Assembly (NCBI GenBank): GCA_016745215.1
Contig: CP050890.1
Location: 5,270,001 to 5,334,000, forward strand
Reading direction: 5' to 3'
DNA: 64,000 bases
Source: Thiohalocapsa sp. PB-PSB1
Lineage (GTDB): Bacteria; Pseudomonadota; Gammaproteobacteria; Chromatiales; Chromatiaceae
Shown here one piece after another: positions 25,859 through 35,054 of this stretch (positions are counted from its first letter, which is position 1; the number at the start of each line of letters is the position of its first letter). The translations under genes and the position numbers were made by a program. Below the pieces are notes generated by a model. The model was given only the letters and a program-made list of their open reading frames with translations. It made no database searches and was not told the DNA's origin.

Positions 25859-26638
25859 ATGAAGCGTCTTTCCTATGGCGTATTCGCCAATCGAGTGATC
25901 CGCAACAATCGGCATTTTTTCGATGAAGACGTACAAGGTTTCCTTGATTTTATAGCGAGGTCCTTCCCCGAGCGCGTGTGTACGCTTCCCAAAGATTATC
26001 AACTATGGCGGGCTCAGCTTGGCTACGATACTGAGCCGGAAATACATGACGGCGAGGAGTACGGCGAAGTGTCGGTGCCCTGGGGACCAACGCGAATGGT
26101 TCCTGACGCCACGAAGGTTCGGGAGGGACGAGCAAACCCCAGAGGCATTGCATACCTCTACTTGTCGAACAGCAAAGAAACAGCAATGCATGAAGTTCGT
26201 CCTTGGACAGGCTCTGTTCTTTCTGCAGCGGTATTCAAAACAACACAAGAACAAAAACTAGTAGATTTCTCTGTATTCCACGGAGAGAAACACCCGCAGA
26301 TATCATTGTCCTCATTGTTCGAGGAACCCACTGAAGACCAAATTCAAAAAGACGTTTGGATAAGCGTTGATAACGCATTCTCTGAGCCGGTCCCCAATAA
26401 CGAAGATCCCACGAAATATATACCAACGCAAATCATTGCTGAACTCGTCAAACGCGAGGGTTATGATGGAATCGCGTACAAAAGCGTCTTTTCCGATGGT
26501 TTCAATATCGTGTTGTTTGATGTGAATGCAGTTTCATTGATCTATTGTTCAATGTACAACGCCACGGACGTAAAAATGTCGTTTTGCCAAGAAGAAGGCA
26601 CTTACGCGGAATATTGGGTGAATCAAAAGAGCACATAA
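25859..26638 (+). CDS. RES-domain protein (toxin-like)
   Basis: A 259-aa protein. The RES family residues are visible: LWRAQLG (Arg), GIAYLYLSNSKETAMHEVRP (Glu), and GYDGIAYKSVFSDGFNIVLFD (Ser and the C-terminal strand). RES toxins degrade NAD+ and are usually paired with an Xre-type antitoxin; none lies in this cassette. The N-terminal 60 residues are extra and may regulate the domain. GTG 25838 is also in frame but lies in the attC R' box, so ATG 25859 is preferred. Cassette 25834-26734 has exactly matching end boxes. Confidence 0.75.
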   Translation: MKRLSYGVFANRVIRNNRHFFDEDVQGFLDFIARSFPERVCTLPKDYQLWRAQLGYDTEPEIHDGEEYGEVSVPWGPTRMVPDATKVREGRANPRGIAYLYLSNSKETAMHEVRPWTGSVLSAAVFKTTQEQKLVDFSVFHGEKHPQISLSSLFEEPTEDQIQKDVWISVDNAFSEPVPNNEDPTKYIPTQIIAELVKREGYDGIAYKSVFSDGFNIVLFDVNAVSLIYCSMYNATDVKMSFCQEEGTYAEYWVNQKST

Positions 26639-26740
26639 CAATTGAATAAACCCGACCCCAAACCGCGCGCCGAGCTCCGGCGTTTAATTTGCAGTTCGGT
26701 GCAAGCGCGGTTTGGGATCGGGTTATTCATAGCGTTGGAC
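26633..26740 (+). repeat. attC recombination site
   Basis: R'' ACATAAC at 26633-26639 exactly complements R' GTTATGT at 25833. R' GTTGGAC is at 26734-26740. Arms AACCCGACCCCAAACCGCGC and GCGCGGTTTGGGATCGGGTT pair. The R'' box overlaps the stop codon of the RES gene. Confidence 0.95.
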
Positions 26741-26836
26741 TAAATAAATAGAAAGCCCGGAGCGAACCAAAAGGCACTCCCATCAATACCTGTAGGGGTA
26801 TACAGCATTCACGTCGCTAGACTATAATCTCTCGGC

Positions 26837-28073
26837 ATGGACGCCCAAACTTGTTTGAGCCGTGAAATCAAGCGGGAATTCCCACCCGAGCCGCCGGACA
26901 TCCAGTTCGAGGTCGCCGATGTCTTCCGCGCCTATGGCGACGACTATCGGCAGACGCACATCCTCACCCCCCAACAACACAAGGCCATGTCGGACATCGA
27001 GAAATGCCGGACCACGGCACTCGGTGGCCACGTCGATGAATGCGACCATTGCGGACACACCGAGATCAGCTACAACAGCTGTCGCAACCGCAACTGCCCC
27101 AAGTGCCGCGGGAGTCAACGAGCGGCCTGGGTCGACGCCCGCGAGCTTGAGCTGTTGCCGATCCAATACTTCCACATCGTCTTCACCCTGCCGCATGACC
27201 TGATCCCCCTGGCGCGCTACAACCCCGAGCGGGTCTACGGCCTGTTGTTCACGCTCGCCGCCGAGACCCTCCAAACCTTTGCCCAGAACCTGTGGGACGG
27301 CAAACTGGGCATCATCATGGTCCTGCATACCTGGGGCCAGACGCTGAACGACCACCCGCACGTCCACTGCATCGTCACCGGCGGAGCGCTCAAGAACGAC
27401 GGCAGCGCCTTCGTGCGCGCCCCCAAGCACTTCCTGTTTCGCGTCGAAGCCCTGTCCAAGGTCTTCCGGGGCAAGTTCCTCGCCGCCCTGCAAGCACTCT
27501 ACGATCAAGGCAAGCTGTGCTTGAGCGGACAGCCGGTGCTTGCCACCAAAGCCGGCTGGGAGGCGTTGCTTCAGGCGCTGTGCAGCCACGACTGGGTGGT
27601 CTATGCCAAGCAACCCTTTGACGACCCCGCCCACCTGATTCGCTATCTGGGGCGCTACGTCAACCGCATCGCCATCGCCAATCACCGGATTCTCAGCATC
27701 GACGAGGGGACGATCACCTTCAAGTATCTTGACAACCGAGAACCCGGCGCGCCGGTCGAGAAGATCATGGCGCTGCCCGCCGACGAATTCATCCGCCGTT
27801 TCCTGGCCCATATCCCGCCGCCGCAATTCCGTCGCATTCGCTATTATGGCATCCTGGCCAACGGTCACCGCAAGGACAAGCTCACCACCTGCCGCGCCCG
27901 CCTCGGTCTCGACGCCCCCCCATCTGCCCTTCATCGCCGACATGGATGCCTTTCTCACCAAACAAGGCATCGACTACAGCCTCTGTTCCAAGTGCGGGGA
28001 AGGCAAGCTGCGCCAGGTCTACGCCCTCCTGTCGTTTCACGACCCACCGCCCTGTTACCTCGAGGCCGCGTGA
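26837..28073 (+). pseudogene. IS91-family transposase with a frameshift near its end
   Basis: The frame from ATG 26837 has all the IS91 landmarks: CDHCG and CRNRNCPKC zinc motifs, HPHVHC (HUH) and YLGRYVNR (twin Tyr). In a run of Cs near 27917 it leaves the family pattern; the normal end (HLPFIADMDAFLTKQGID ... CSKCGEGKLRQVY) continues in another frame to 28073. So one base was gained or lost and the read-through product is 413 aa with a foreign tail. The core is complete, so activity is uncertain. It is the only gene in cassette 26735-28435, whose end boxes match exactly (GTTGGAC / GTCCAAC). Confidence 0.85.
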
Positions 28074-28310
28074 CATGAATGCTTGCCAATCCGTGCACAG
28101 CCGCGGAGCTATCCCCCTGTCTCAGACACCGGAAAACACCCCGTCAAAGCCGCAAAAACCCGATTCTCCGCACGCCGACCCGCGACAAAACGCCCAAAAA
28201 GCGTGCTGTACACCCGAAACTGCCGCACGCATCCCGCCCCATCCCTCCTTGACACTCACCAGCCGATCCGCTGAAATTCCATAGACCGGCACGTCGTCTG
28301 AAAGGCCCAG

Positions 28311-28441
28311 GTCCAACAAGCGCGTTCGAGCTGACAACCGGCGGTCCGTACCATCTGCACCGCCGTGCCACAGGCCAGCCTCGGTGGTGCGGGTACCGCC
28401 GTGCCAGTCATGCCGGTTGCAACTCAACGCTAACGTTGGGT
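28311..28441 (+). repeat. attC recombination site, last of the main array
   Basis: R'' GTCCAAC at 28311-28317, R' GTTGGGT at 28435-28441. Arms CAACCGGCGGTCCGTACC and GGTACCGCCGTGCC...CCGGTTG pair imperfectly. No later + strand R'' (ACCCAAC) was found, so the array seems to stop here. Confidence 0.85.
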
Positions 28442-28666
28442 GCGTCGCCGGGGGGCGTGGTTGCCGCCGCAGGCGTCGTCAGAGATAGATCAATACCCGC
28501 AGCGACATCGCGGTGCGCAGCAGAGGGCGGAGGCAACTGAGCGAGATCAGCGACGTTGGCTGAGTTAGTGTCATCGATGAACTGCGCCGTGATATCAGAG
28601 AAACCTGTATCTGCACCCTGCAGTCGAGTGCAGCCCTAATTGATAACGGTCTATAGGTATGCTGGT

Positions 28667-28909
28667 ATGCTGAGAACACCATCATTATCAAGACAATCGG
28701 AATGTAGTCGAGCCGTGCCGGTCGTTGTTGCTTTGCTTGTCTTGGCGATGCTCGGGTGCGCACCAATGTGGGTCAATGCGCGCTCCATGTACGCATTGGT
28801 CATTGGCAATGGTGCCTACCAAAGTGGCCCCCTGCGGAACCCGGTTAACGATGCCACCGACATGGCCGAAACTTTGGTAGGGTTCGGGTTCACTGGCTCA
28901 AGAGGCTGA
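28667..28909 (+). pseudogene. Truncated caspase-like (peptidase C14) lipoprotein gene
   Basis: An 80-aa frame. A signal peptide with possible lipobox (LAMLGC) leads into MYALVIGNGAYQSGPLRNPVNDATDMAETLVGFGF, the first strand and helix of prokaryotic caspase-like peptidases. The catalytic His and Cys would come later and are absent. At about 28888 the sequence changes to a histidine kinase in another frame. Confidence 0.8.
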
Positions 28910-29608
28910 GTCGGGCGAACGTGCTCGGCGAGCTGGTCTCGACGCTCGCCCATGAGCTGAACCAACCCCTGACCGCGATCTTGAGCAACGCCCAGGCCGC
29001 GCCGCTTCCTGAGCTCCGAGAGCCCCGATCTGGTGGAGCTGCGCGAGATCCTGGACGACATCGTGCGCGACGACAAACGGGCGAGCGAGGTGATTCGATG
29101 CCTGCGGCGCATGCTGCACCATGAACCTACCGCGCACCGGCGTTGTGACATCCGAGACATCATCCAGGAGGTATTGGCCATTGCGGCCGCCGAGCTTGCG
29201 ACTCATGCTGTCCGCGTCGAGGTGGAGCTCGCCCAGGACCTGCCGCGGGTCACGGTCGAGCGAGTCGAGATCCAACAGGTCATCATGAACCTGCTGGTCA
29301 ACGCGGTGCAGGCGCTCGCGCAGTCCCCGGTCGAGCAGCGTACAGTACACATCCAGGCGCAATGCAACCATGAGGGCCAACTCTTGATCAGCATCGAGGA
29401 TAACGGTCCTGGGATCCCTGGAGAGGCGCTCGCACGACTATTCGAACCGTTCTTTACGACCAGGACCGAAGGCTTGGGGATGGGGCTTGCGATCTGCCGT
29501 CGCCTCGTCGAGGACCACGGCGGGCGCATCTGGGCCGAGAACACGGGCGATGGTGCCCGTTTCTCATTCACACTGCCATGCGTTCACGAGGAATCTCATG
29601 GAGGATAG
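28891..29608 (+). pseudogene. Broken FixL-like histidine kinase
   Basis: The HisKA dimerisation helix LGELVSTLAHELNQPLTAIL with the phospho-His begins abruptly. A frameshift near 28998 follows, after which the HATPase domain is complete: N-box IMNLLVNAVQAL, G1 IEDNGPGIP, F-box FEPFFTT, G2 GLGMGLAICRRLVEDHGG. The sensor domain is missing. Its end overlaps the response regulator by 11 bp, the usual fixL-fixJ layout. Confidence 0.85.
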
Positions 29609-30047
29609 GCAAGAGACGGTGTTTGTCGTCGATGACGACGATGCGGTGCGCAAGAGCCTGGTCAGGCTGCTGCGCTCGGCGGGGTTGTCGGTCGAGCCGT
29701 TCGCCTGCGCCAGTGCGTTCCTGGCTCGAGAGGCCTACTCGGGCGTCGGCTGCATCGTGCTCGATGTGCGCATGCCCGAGCTCGACGGCATGCAATTACA
29801 GGCGCAACTGGCAGAGCAGAGAGTCGATCTACCGATCGTCTTTCTGACCGGCCACGGCGATATACCGATGTCGGTCCGGGCGATCAAGCGGGGTGCTGTC
29901 GATTTTTTGACCAAACCGGTGGACGAGGACGTTGGCGCCGCCCCGAGCAGGTGGACCAAACGAGACTCAAGGCCGATCATGGCGACAAAGATGATCGGAT
30001 GTGCGAAGATCAGGATGGACGTGGTGAGGTTAGGCTTAATGGGGTAA
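29598..30047 (+). pseudogene. FixJ-like receiver lacking the output domain
   Basis: The receiver is normal to about residue 115: VFVVDDDDAVRKSL, phospho-Asp in VLDVRMPELDG, FLTGHGDIPMSVRAIKRGAVDFLTKP (switch Thr, Lys). After that it runs into about 35 unrelated residues and a stop. FixJ-type regulators carry a LuxR-type HTH there, so DNA binding is lost. Confidence 0.8.
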
Positions 30048-30050
30048 CTG

Positions 30051-30314
30051 ATGAATACTCTAGTCTTCGAGTTGAAAGTGGATTCCAGTCATCGAGTACA
30101 GCTTCCCGATGATCTGCCAGTTGGGACACGAGTGAGAATCACTATCGAGCCGCTACGCAATGATGAGAACCGTCCCGAAGATCCTCACACTGAGCTAGAG
30201 CAGTTGGCGCTTGCCGCTCGGCAGGCCTATCTTAAAAGAGGAGGAAAACTGTTGAGCGCTGAGGAAATCAGCGAAGAGGTTGGACGCCGACGTGGCGGTG
30301 TCTTGGATGACTGA
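30051..30314 (+). CDS. Antitoxin-like protein of a PIN toxin pair
   Basis: An 87-aa protein. The N-terminal half is a short strand-rich segment (VDSSHRVQLPDDLPVGTRVRITIEP) like small AbrB-type or DUF104-type antitoxins; the C-terminal half is helical (LLSAEEISEEVGRRRGG). It overlaps the PIN gene by 8 bp, the usual antitoxin-first order. Intact despite the decayed surroundings. Confidence 0.7.
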   Translation: MNTLVFELKVDSSHRVQLPDDLPVGTRVRITIEPLRNDENRPEDPHTELEQLALAARQAYLKRGGKLLSAEEISEEVGRRRGGVLDD

Positions 30315-30726
30315 CCGCAGAACCGGCATCGATGCCAATCTCTTGATCGCTGCTTGGTCCGGTCGCCCGCCATGGTTCAGGACCGCTCTAACGGTGTTAG
30401 AAGACCCCGCGCGGCTGTTGATTGTCAGCGACATCCTCTGGCTGGAGGTGATGCCGAAGGCTCTGTATCATGCCAACGTTGAAGAAGCGTCGTTCTATGA
30501 AGCCGTCTTCGCCAAAGCTCACTGCCAGCAGATTACTGTGGAGTTGATTGAAACTGCTAAGCGCCTCGCTCAGGTGTACGGTTTGGCGGCGATCGACGCA
30601 ATTCACATTGCCGTGTTGCTTGCTGCGGATGCAGATGAGTTCGTATCCGGGGAACGAGGGACCAAGCCGATGTTTCGGGTTTCCGATCTACCCATCGTCT
30701 CGATCTGGGAAAGTGCAGAGGGATAG
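30307..30726 (+). CDS. PIN-domain toxin (VapC-like)
   Basis: A 139-aa protein. GIDANLLIAAWSG carries the first acidic residue, ILWLEVMPKAL the second, and AIDAIHIAVLLAADADEFVSG the third and fourth. These are the metal-binding acids of PIN RNases. ATG 30307 is preferred to the ATG at 30280 because it overlaps the antitoxin stop and gives the normal N-terminus. Products of this family cleave RNA and are held inactive by the upstream antitoxin. Confidence 0.75.
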   Translation: MTDRRTGIDANLLIAAWSGRPPWFRTALTVLEDPARLLIVSDILWLEVMPKALYHANVEEASFYEAVFAKAHCQQITVELIETAKRLAQVYGLAAIDAIHIAVLLAADADEFVSGERGTKPMFRVSDLPIVSIWESAEG

Positions 30727-30801
30727 GGATCGGGTCTTGCATTCACGAGTACACCGGATCCTACTGCAATGCAAGGGTCTCGTGAAAAGGATCTGACCGA
30801 T

Positions 30802-31230
30802 CTAAAAGCAGTAAAAAAAAAAGCAGTAAAAAAGGACACTCATTTTGATTACACGAAGTAAAGTGGGTGTCCTTTTCCAGCTTGAAGAAATGGGCACGCA
30901 TATCGTTATCGATGCCGACGGTGTCGAAGCCTTTCGAGGCAAACAATCGGACCGATTCGAAGTGAAAAGAAGTGAAAAAGGAAAGAAGTGAAAAAGGACA
31001 CTCATTTTGATTACACGAAGTAAAGTGGGTGTCCTTTTCCAGCTTTCATCCTTTTCCAGCTTTCAAGTGGGTGTCCTTTTCCAGCTTTCCTTTTCCAGCT
31101 TTCCAGCTTTTTCCTTTTCCAGTTTTTCCAGGATTCAGGTGTCCTTTTCCAGGCCTTTTCTAGGTCGCTTTTCTAGGTTATTTTCTAGGTTAAGGTTCCT
31201 TTTCTAGGTTGCCCTTTTCTGGGTTTTTTA
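30802..31230 (+). repeat. Degenerate CCTTTTCCAGCTTT / GTGGGTGTCC repeat block
   Basis: GGACACTCATTTTGATTACA occurs twice (30835 and 30997), each leading into AAAGTGGGTGTCCTTTTCC. After 31035 the unit CCTTTTCCAGCTTT is repeated and decays into CTTTTCTAGGTT variants until about 31225. Spacing is irregular. No gene. Confidence 0.8.
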
Positions 31231-31310
31231 GGTTTCTCCTGGAAATCGTTTTCGGGGCCGCCCCAGATCAGATCGACAGCTGCGGTCGATCGCTCGGTGG
31301 GGACGCTCCG

Positions 31311-31735
31311 TAGGCTGTCGAAATGTCCTGAGTTTTGATGCCAAACCGATCCCGGGTCTTGGATTGCTTCATCGAACGCACTGGGGAAGCCTAATCGGTG
31401 TCGGGGTCGCTATCGGAATCGAATCCGCTCATCGATCAAAGCAGCCAGCTCGATACTAGGGTGCTCAATTTGGCCTTCTTCACGCACTTTTCGCTCCTGC
31501 AGATCTGTGTGCAGCGCCTGGATAGACGGAGGGCGTAAGGCGTTGATATGTAGGTGAATACAGTTCAGTCGGTGATGCAAGGAAACTGTGTGAGTCGGGC
31601 CAGGATCGTCCAGATTGAACTACCTAGCTCGATACCAATCCCTCATTCCGACCTTGATACCGATCCCGACACCGACTAAGCATCCATAAACCGGGAAGCG
31701 CTTGTTTTAGTGAGACTGCAGATTTCGACAGCCTA
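31311..31735 (-). mobile_element. MITE with TAGGCTGTCGAAAT ends, itself interrupted
   Basis: Ends TAGGCTGTCGAAAT and ATTTCGACAGCCTA are inverted. The interior matches the 252-bp element at 55532-55783, in opposite orientation. Flanks GACGCTCCG and GACACTCCG look like a 9-bp target duplication with one change. A second small element is nested at 31457-31625. Confidence 0.85.
31457..31625 (+). mobile_element. 169-bp nested element with 10-bp target duplication
   Basis: AGCTCGATAC is duplicated at 31447-31456 and 31626-31635. The ends TAGGGTGCTCAATTTGG and, reversed, AGGTAGTTCAATCTGG are imperfect inverted repeats. It has no ORF of note. A related end (CTAGGTAGTTCAATTTG) is at 17532. Confidence 0.75.
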
Positions 31736-33828
31736 GACACTCCGTCCGAACCAGCGAGGCGGCCTGCTGTTGCGGGGGGCGCCGGTAGCGGTCGGGCGCG
31801 ACGCTGGAGGAACAGCGGGGTCATGGAGTTGAGCAGGTTGGTCAACAGCCCGCCGGAGTAGAGCACGATGGCACCGCCGACGCCCATGCCCAGCACCAGC
31901 ACGGCGCCGATGCAGGCGACGCCGAATCCGTAGTTCATGACCTCGCTGGCGTTCATGCGCCAATGCAGATCGCGGGACATCCTGACCAGTTGCGGCATGT
32001 GCATCAGGTCAGGGGTCGTCAGCAAGATGTCCGCGGTGTCCTGGGCGATGGTGGCGGCGCCATGCAGCGAGACGGAGACATCCGCCTGCTGCAGGGCGAC
32101 GGAGTCGTTGATGCCGTCGCCGATGAAGCAGACCTTGCGGCCTTGTTGCTGCAAGTCCCGGACGTGCTCTGCCTTGGCGGTCGGCAGCGTCTCGGCGAAA
32201 TAGCGATCTACTCCTAAGGTATCGGCTAGATAGCGCGTCGGTCCCCCCTGATCGCCGGAGATAATGCAGGTGGTCAGACCAAGTCCGTGCAATGCGTCGA
32301 TGGCCTCCTTGGCGTCTGGCCGCAGCGCCGGGATCAGCTGGAGGGCGCCGATGAGCAGGCCGCCGTCCTCGGCGACATAGACGACCGAGAAGCCTCGCTC
32401 CGCGGCCGCCGCCTGCAGCACATCGATGTCGGCGGGTACGTCGATCCCTCTACTTTCCATGAACCGGCGACTGCCGATCAGGATGCTCCTGCGAACGTCG
32501 GCCCGATCTGCATCCCCGAGCTGGACCTTCAGCCCGCGCCCGACGGCATAGTCGGTATCGCGCAGGGGCAGCAGCGCTATGCCGACTTGCCGGGCATGCC
32601 GGCAGATGGCCTGCGCGATGGGATGCCTCTGGCGTTGCTCGGCGCTCGCGGCGATGCGCAGCACCTCGGCCTGGTCATGGCCTGCGGTGGCGACGATGCT
32701 GCCGAGGCGCGGAACCTCCTCGGTCAGGGTGCCGGTCTTATCGAAGATGACGGTGTCGACCGTAGCGAACAGATCGAGCGCCCGGCCGTCCTTGACCAAG
32801 ATCCCCTTGCCGGAGGAGATGCGCAGGTAGTTCAAAACCATCAGCGGCGCGGCCATGCGCATTTGATAGCCGAACCCGCTGTAGCTCAGGGCGACCGCCT
32901 TGCTCAGCCCGAGAATGGGCAACGCGGCGGCAGACGTAAGCATGGTGATGGAGGCGCCTTGTTCCACCAGTCGCTCCCCGCGTGACTGCATCTTGTGCTT
33001 GAAGGTCGCGGCGTGCTCCAGGGTGCGGGCGATCTGCCCGGTGATGCTGTCCTCGCCGGTGTGCTCGACGACCACCTGCAGGCTGCCTGCGATCACCAAC
33101 GTGGAGGTCAGGACCGGATCACCGACGGTCTTCTCAACCGGTTGAGACTCACCGGTGAGCAGGTGCTGATCGAGCATACCTTCTCCGGCCGCCACGGTGC
33201 CGTCCACCGGCACCATCTCGCCGGCATGCACGGCGATCCTGTCGCCTGCCTTAAGGCGGGACAACGGGATCTCGATCTCGGTGCCGTCCTTGACCAACCA
33301 AACGGTATCGCTCAACTCGCCGAAGATGCGGCTAAAATCAGCGTGCGCCTCGCGCTCGGTGCGCGCCACCAGCCGGACGGCCGTGAAATAGACGGCCAAC
33401 AGCAGGCTGGCGGTGAAGAAGTAGCCCATCGCGAGCGCGAAGCTAAGCGATAGGGCGTCCAGCGTCGCGACCATGATACGGCCCTTGCTACGGTAGGAGC
33501 GCCAAATGTGACGCATCATGCGGCCGTAGCTGTAGGCCAGTAGCGGCAGGCCGGCCAGCGTCAGCGCGGGCAGGCCGAGGAGGCCCAAACCCGTCAGCCC
33601 TGCGGCCGTCATGGACAAGCGCTGCTGACCCGCCGCATCGCGCTCCGCAGTTGACATGGCGCGCTTGGTTGCCACAACGACAGCCCCCGGCTTGGATCGC
33701 CCCTTGAGCGCCTTGGCCGCGGCCCTACGGCGCTGGCGTGGGGACAGCAGGACACGCAGATAGTTATCCAGTGGGATCATCGATATGCATTCGGCGGTGT
33801 CTTCGTCGGGCGTTGTTGTTCTGTGCAT
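31624..33828 (-). CDS. P1B-like metal ATPase without CPC motif
   Basis: A 734-aa P-type ATPase. It has the actuator TGESQPVEK, the phosphorylation site DKTGTLTEE, and GDGINDSVALQQADVSVS of the P-domain hinge. Spacing and sequence around GKGILVKDGRALDLF are of the P1B (heavy-metal) class. The CPC/SPC/TPC triplet that should precede that segment is replaced by GFGYQMRMAAPL, and no N-terminal CxxC metal domain is seen, so metal specificity cannot be inferred. The last 37 or so residues (from about SRLSKSAVSLKQ) are encoded by the MITE at 31311-31735; the original C-terminus was overwritten. Confidence 0.8.
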   Translation of the reverse strand: MHRTTTPDEDTAECISMIPLDNYLRVLLSPRQRRRAAAKALKGRSKPGAVVVATKRAMSTAERDAAGQQRLSMTAAGLTGLGLLGLPALTLAGLPLLAYSYGRMMRHIWRSYRSKGRIMVATLDALSLSFALAMGYFFTASLLLAVYFTAVRLVARTEREAHADFSRIFGELSDTVWLVKDGTEIEIPLSRLKAGDRIAVHAGEMVPVDGTVAAGEGMLDQHLLTGESQPVEKTVGDPVLTSTLVIAGSLQVVVEHTGEDSITGQIARTLEHAATFKHKMQSRGERLVEQGASITMLTSAAALPILGLSKAVALSYSGFGYQMRMAAPLMVLNYLRISSGKGILVKDGRALDLFATVDTVIFDKTGTLTEEVPRLGSIVATAGHDQAEVLRIAASAEQRQRHPIAQAICRHARQVGIALLPLRDTDYAVGRGLKVQLGDADRADVRRSILIGSRRFMESRGIDVPADIDVLQAAAAERGFSVVYVAEDGGLLIGALQLIPALRPDAKEAIDALHGLGLTTCIISGDQGGPTRYLADTLGVDRYFAETLPTAKAEHVRDLQQQGRKVCFIGDGINDSVALQQADVSVSLHGAATIAQDTADILLTTPDLMHMPQLVRMSRDLHWRMNASEVMNYGFGVACIGAVLVLGMGVGGAIVLYSGGLLTNLLNSMTPLFLQRRARPLPAPPATAGRLAGSDGVSRLSKSAVSLKQALPGLWMLSRCRDRYQGRNEGLVSS

Positions 33829-34644
33829 CGCTGAGGAGGTTCGGAGACTATCCTCGTTCCTGATCGAGATCCGCGTCGGGACGCCTCAGCAATGCTCAGG
33901 CGCTGCGGCATCCGCTGCAATCACCCGATCTGGCTTCCCAAGCCGTGCCTCGTCCACCATCACCCCGAGTCCGGGGGCATCGATCGCCATTAATATGTAT
34001 GGTGCAGAAACAAGCTAAACAGGTTTTTGGCTTGGGTGTCGCCTGCCGACTCATTCGGTACCGCTATCGGCGTCGGTATCGGTATCGGCGTCGGTATCGA
34101 ACTGACCAACCCGCTATCCGCCAAGCTCCTCGCTGACCGGGTAGCCGCGCTGTCCGAGCTTCGTGAGCATGGCCACACGACGATCGAGCAGTGCCTTTTG
34201 CTTGCTACCAGCGTCGATCCCCGCTCGTCGCTTTGCCATTACCCTCGGCAATGTTTTCAGCGCGATGGCGTGCAAAGCGCACCTACGATGCGCACAGGAG
34301 TTGATCCTTACCGTTACGCTGTCCTTTCACATGCTCGCAGTAGCCACTAGGCCCAGCCGACAGACTCGATGACCGCACGCTCTACGTCGAGCTTCTCATG
34401 ACCGAATGGCATAGGGCGTTTTCTCTCTCGATTCCGATTCCGATAGCGACCCCGATTGCACTCCGCCGATGTCTGGATAGCGTTGTATAGGTTATTCATC
34501 AACCGCTACTATACTGCCATCGCGCGCCCGAGTGGGGTCGTTGGCAGTGACGCTGAGGCTAGAGTGATTGTGGATGTCGAGCGTTCTGATGAAGCGGTTC
34601 GGCAACGAAGAATGGAAATTTAACCGCCGGTAATCATACATCAA
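33829..34644 (+). other. Gene-poor remnant region
   Basis: No intact gene. On the - strand, 33992-33888 encodes AIDAPGLGVMVDEARLGKP, which resembles the C-terminal end of an enolase-superfamily (mandelate racemase-like) protein, so a decayed gene is possible. At 34060-34110 TATCGGCGTCGG is tandemly repeated. Near 34428 CGATTCCGATTCCGATAGCG matches the interior of the MITE at 55.6 kb. Confidence 0.45.
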
Positions 34645-34673
34645 GTCAGTTGGTCGGAGTTATGAACAAGGCC
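34645..34673 (+). repeat. Second copy of the attC-MITE end
   Basis: 29 bases identical to 25735-25763, the right end of the MITE (TTGGTCGGAGTTATGAACAA core). No partner end was found nearby, so this is a solo end or a deleted copy. Confidence 0.85.
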
Positions 34674-34716
34674 GCTTGCCCAATTTGGCCTGCCCATTTA
34701 GCTTGATTCTCCTTGG

Positions 34717-34905
34717 CTGCTGCGAAAAGTGGGTGTCCTTTTTCTGTCCCCTTGGCTGCTGCGAAAAGTGGGTGTCCTTTTTCTGTCCTCCTTGGTGTCC
34801 TTTTTCTGTCCTCCTTTTTCTGTCCTTTTCTGTCCTTCTTTTTCTGTCCTTTTTTCTGTCCTTTCCTTTTTCTGTCCTTGTGGGGTGTCCTTTTTCTGTG
34901 GTGCC
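34717..34905 (+). repeat. AAAGTGGGTGTCC / TTTTTCTGTCC repeat block
   Basis: Two direct copies of CTTGGCTGCTGCGAAAAGTG with the following GGTGTCCTTTTTCTGTCC start at 34712 and 34751. Then CCTTTTTCTGTCC is repeated about seven times with small length changes. It shares AAAGTGGGTGTCC with the blocks at 17.6 and 30.8 kb but has a different tail. Confidence 0.8.
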
Positions 34906-35054
34906 CAGCTTGGTTAATCAGAAACGAGCTGCGAAAGTTGGCCCTGTTGATGAGACAAACGTATACTCGACAAAATTTCGGTTTCAAACCCCATAGCATG
35001 AGGAGATAGTTCGATTCTCTCCATGGTTCTTGGAATGATCAGCGGACTCGATAT

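Noticed and set aside
26822..27970. 382-aa open frame on the - strand, and similar frames opposite the IS91 gene at 9.5-10.6 kb
   Set aside because: Antisense shadows of IS91 transposases.
28640..28909. Functional caspase-like peptidase
   Set aside because: Only the first ~40 residues of the domain are present; the catalytic His-Cys dyad is missing.
34717..34905. Possible CRISPR array
   Set aside because: Repeat units vary in length and are not separated by unique spacers of constant size; no cas genes are near. Same for 17560-17730 and 31020-31230.
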